Positions 41,860-43,889 of a stretch of DNA of 43,889 nucleotides are shown here, piece by piece. The position numbers and the translations under genes were made by a program. The notes beneath the pieces are model-generated. The model was not told the origin of the DNA. It saw nothing but the letters and a program-made list of their open reading frames with translations, and made no database searches. Each line of letters starts with the position of its first letter. The stretch's first letter is position 1. Source of the DNA: Pirellula sp. (GTDB lineage: Bacteria > Planctomycetota > Planctomycetia > Pirellulales > Pirellulaceae); contig JAJTFB010000056.1 in NCBI GenBank assembly GCA_021300015.1, positions 1 to 43,889 on the forward strand, in the 5' to 3' direction.

Positions 41860-43227
41860 TTACTTGCGTATGGATACTTGGGATCCACGTCCGAGCATAC
41901 CAAAAACGTCTCCTGCATCTAGCGGTGATAGGCTGATGCAACCGATATTCGTCGTTCCGGAATCGACGGCCGGCGATCCGTGGATGCATAGTTCTTCTCC
42001 AAGGTCGATCCAGTATCCGCCTAGAGGGTTTCTTGGATCCTTGGCGGGAATTTGCATTCCGTTAGCCGAGTAGTAGTTTCGATCTCTTTGTTTGTCTTGG
42101 ACCTCGTAGACGCCTGGGCGTGCGGTCGGTTCGTCGCCGAAGCTTACAGGGTAACGACCTGCGTAGAGTTCGCCGAGAAACAAGGTCATCTCGCTGCGGT
42201 CCAAGACGATTTCAGCGCGGAATGGGCCTTGGAGGACCTTGAGCTTCCTATCGGGTGCCAACGCGGATTGATCGTCGAGTCCGTTGATTTTCGCAAGGAT
42301 CGACACGGGCACGTTGCACGTTTTGGCTACTTGTTCGAGTGTCTCACCTGGATTGACGACATAGGGCACATCGAGCAAGTGCCGTTGGGAGAAGATCACC
42401 TCTCGGGCCAGGGCGTCGAGCAGGTCGATCAAGTCGGTTTGTTGTTCGTAGGTCAGATCCTGAGCATTGTAAAACACCGAAAGCGTGGCGAGTGCCTCCT
42501 TGAGCTTTCCAGCGTTTGCTTGTTCGAGCGCCATACGCTTGGCGTTGGAAAACGATTTGCCTGATGCCGAAGACGGCATACGTGCAGCAGGATTAATCCC
42601 AAGTTCGGCCGTTTGACTCGGAGAGTTAGCCTCAGGGTTGCGAAGTCGGGTTGCATCGGACATTGTCCTGGCATCGCCGTGGAGCGAGGGGAGATCCAAA
42701 ACGGGAATCTCGTTGGACTTCGTTCCGGCTGCGGGCTTGACGTTCGGGTCTAGGTTCGGGGAGGAAGATTTGGGGAGCAAGGTACCGACAGGTGTTCCGA
42801 GCGAGGGTGGCTCTAGAGGCAATTGCGACTTGGGCAACTCCAAGGAGGGGATCTCGGGTAGTTGTGGATCGAGAGTTGGACTCGAGGGTGCTGCCGAGGG
42901 TTGGGCAGGGCCTGGGGATGGAAGGGACAAGGGGGGTGGGGCCGAGAACGAAGGGTTCGGATTCTTGGCGAATGCCTCAAAGGCATTGCCTTGAGTCGAA
43001 CCGTTGGAGGCCGAGGGGACGCTCCCTGGGGCTGCTCGGCTGGCCGAGGAACTCGACGCGGGAGCATAGTTTGGTTCCGGTAAATCGACATCCGCATTGA
43101 ATACATCGGGGTCGACCAAGCCTTGGAGATGGTTTAGTTCCGGTTCTCGGTGATTCAGAGCGATGTAACCGCCGTAGAGCACAAAGAGCAACAAAACTAC
43201 AACGACTGCTGTTTTGATCGTTTGCAC
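41860..43227 (-). CDS. LysM-containing L,D-transpeptidase (YkuD family)
   Basis: A 455-aa envelope enzyme. One membrane helix lies at 6-24 (TAVVVVLLLFVLYGGYIAL), followed by a Pro/Ser-rich low-complexity region to about 220, presumably crossing the periplasm. A helical segment leads to a LysM-like domain (YVVNPGETLEQVAKTCNVP, about 300-345) that binds peptidoglycan. The YkuD catalytic domain closes the protein with LCIHGSPAVDSG and IGCISLS (catalytic Cys). It would make 3-3 cross-links or attach proteins to peptidoglycan. It starts at GTG 43227 with AGGAGG six bases upstream, a strong start. The pyrE gene follows 32 bases later. Confidence 0.92.
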   Translation of the reverse strand: MQTIKTAVVVVLLLFVLYGGYIALNHREPELNHLQGLVDPDVFNADVDLPEPNYAPASSSSASRAAPGSVPSASNGSTQGNAFEAFAKNPNPSFSAPPPLSLPSPGPAQPSAAPSSPTLDPQLPEIPSLELPKSQLPLEPPSLGTPVGTLLPKSSSPNLDPNVKPAAGTKSNEIPVLDLPSLHGDARTMSDATRLRNPEANSPSQTAELGINPAARMPSSASGKSFSNAKRMALEQANAGKLKEALATLSVFYNAQDLTYEQQTDLIDLLDALAREVIFSQRHLLDVPYVVNPGETLEQVAKTCNVPVSILAKINGLDDQSALAPDRKLKVLQGPFRAEIVLDRSEMTLFLGELYAGRYPVSFGDEPTARPGVYEVQDKQRDRNYYSANGMQIPAKDPRNPLGGYWIDLGEELCIHGSPAVDSGTTNIGCISLSPLDAGDVFGMLGRGSQVSIRK

Positions 43228-43312
43228 TGCGGTCCTCCTGACCGTTTCGATTGTCGAAATCCGTTGCGAAATGCCGGAAACCCTCCGGACTCGGGTCCGA
43301 TGCTAGAGAGGA

Positions 43313-43621
43313 TCAAGCGTCGAAGTCAATCTCAATTTTCCCATCCAGTTCTCGGACGCAGTAAGGTTTGAGCATGGATTGGCAGGTCGCTGAGTTGTTT
43401 CCGGTTGTCAGATCGTACTTCCAGCCGTGCCAAGGGCATTGGATAGTCCCCTCGGCGAGCTTGCCCTTGGCCAGCGGGCCTCCTTGATGCATGCAAAGTC
43501 CATCCAGCGCATAGACCACACCGCTGTGCCGAAACAGGGCGATGATATTCCCTTGCCAGACGACTTCGATCCCTTGGCCCTCGACTAAGGCTTGGGATGT
43601 TGCAACCTCTTGAAATGCCAT
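43313..43621 (-). CDS. Rieske [2Fe-2S] ferredoxin-like protein
   Basis: A protein of about 102 aa of the NirD/BphF-type Rieske family. CMHQGGPLAKG and CPWHGWKYDL give the two Cys-His pairs that hold the cluster. There is no signal peptide or membrane helix, so it should be a cytosolic electron carrier or the small subunit of an oxygenase or reductase. ATG 43621 is preferred; a GTG five codons upstream (43636) is possible. No oxygenase is adjacent, so the partner is unknown. Confidence 0.93.
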   Translation of the reverse strand: MAFQEVATSQALVEGQGIEVVWQGNIIALFRHSGVVYALDGLCMHQGGPLAKGKLAEGTIQCPWHGWKYDLTTGNNSATCQSMLKPYCVRELDGKIEIDFDA

Positions 43622-43798
43622 CGTTCGTGGTTCCACTTTTTGGAAAATTCATGACTTGGAAGCTTGAGCGATCTTGAAATCTAACGAATCCCGTTGTGAG
43701 CTCCTAGATTGGACCGATTCAAACTGAAATTCTTAAGTACAATTCTACCGGGCATATTTGTTCCCTTCCGTTTCGAAAGACACACCCGGAGTCCCTCG

Positions 43799-43889
43799 AT
43801 GATGTTCTCTCCATGTTTCGTTCCAGTAGGCCATTGGGCTATGTTGGCCCTAGGATGTTGGATCAGCCTTACCGCAAACGGATTTGCAG
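43799..43889 (+). CDS. N-terminal signal peptide of a gene cut by the window edge
   Basis: ATG 43799, with GGAG nine bases upstream, opens a frame that runs to the end of the window. The 30 visible residues include a hydrophobic stretch (WAMLALGCWISLTANGFA) typical of a Sec signal peptide. Nothing can be said of the mature protein. The 160 bases between this start and the divergent Rieske gene should hold both promoters. Confidence 0.6.
   Translation, partial: MMFSPCFVPVGHWAMLALGCWISLTANGFA

Overview
The window looks like a chromosomal segment from a planctomycete, probably a member of the Pirellulaceae. The evidence is a DUF1559 pseudopilin-like protein with its small lipoprotein partner, a secreted sulfatase, a very large PVC-type membrane-bound dehydrogenase/heme protein, a Ser/Thr kinase fused to an RDD membrane domain, a secreted YHYH protein, and a planctomycete/verrucomicrobial-type (PVM) bacterial microcompartment (BMC) locus. 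No tRNA, rRNA, prophage or CRISPR array was seen.

Layout. 1-6.4 kb: the 3' end of an unknown gene, an aromatic amino acid hydroxylase (phenylalanine 4-monooxygenase type), a sulfatase, DUF1559 protein plus lipoprotein, and uppP on the minus strand. 6.46-6.75 kb: a gene-poor stretch whose minus strand can fold into a multi-stem RNA. It carries a very long match to the anti-Shine-Dalgarno sequence and ends in a strong intrinsic terminator. 6.9-12.9 kb: an orphan dnaE2, then aroB and a protein kinase on the minus strand. 13-17.2 kb: a plus-strand run of a D-threonine-aldolase-family enzyme, a GT2 glycosyltransferase, leucyl aminopeptidase and a sensor-less histidine kinase. 17.2-18.8 kb: an MnmM/YtqB-like methyltransferase and pheA on the minus strand. 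19-24 kb: dnaK and the large heme protein. 24-30.4 kb: an NtrC-type regulator, an ABC exporter homologue in which every ATPase motif is substituted, a YHYH protein and a secreted PHP-domain protein.

30.8-39.6 kb is the BMC operon: a DeoR regulator, PduL, two BMC-H shell proteins, acetate kinase, BMC-P, CoA-acylating aldehyde dehydrogenase, BMC-P, a cargo-like protein of unknown function, BMC-P, a class II aldolase and a lactate/malate dehydrogenase. By analogy with the characterised planctomycete locus, it would split fuculose- or rhamnulose-1-phosphate and oxidise the lactaldehyde inside a shell. In this sequence both the aldehyde dehydrogenase and the lactate/malate dehydrogenase are broken by an internal deletion with a frameshift, each missing about 60 nt. 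Either the pathway is decaying here or the assembly is wrong at two places.

39.7-41.24 kb holds a complete IS4-family insertion sequence with 24-bp perfect inverted repeats and an 11-bp target duplication. It sits in the middle of a palindrome between the convergent BMC operon and pyrE, and its transposase also seems to need a frameshift near the N-terminus. 41.3-43.9 kb: pyrE, a LysM/L,D-transpeptidase and a Rieske ferredoxin on the minus strand, then the signal-peptide start of a gene that runs off the end.
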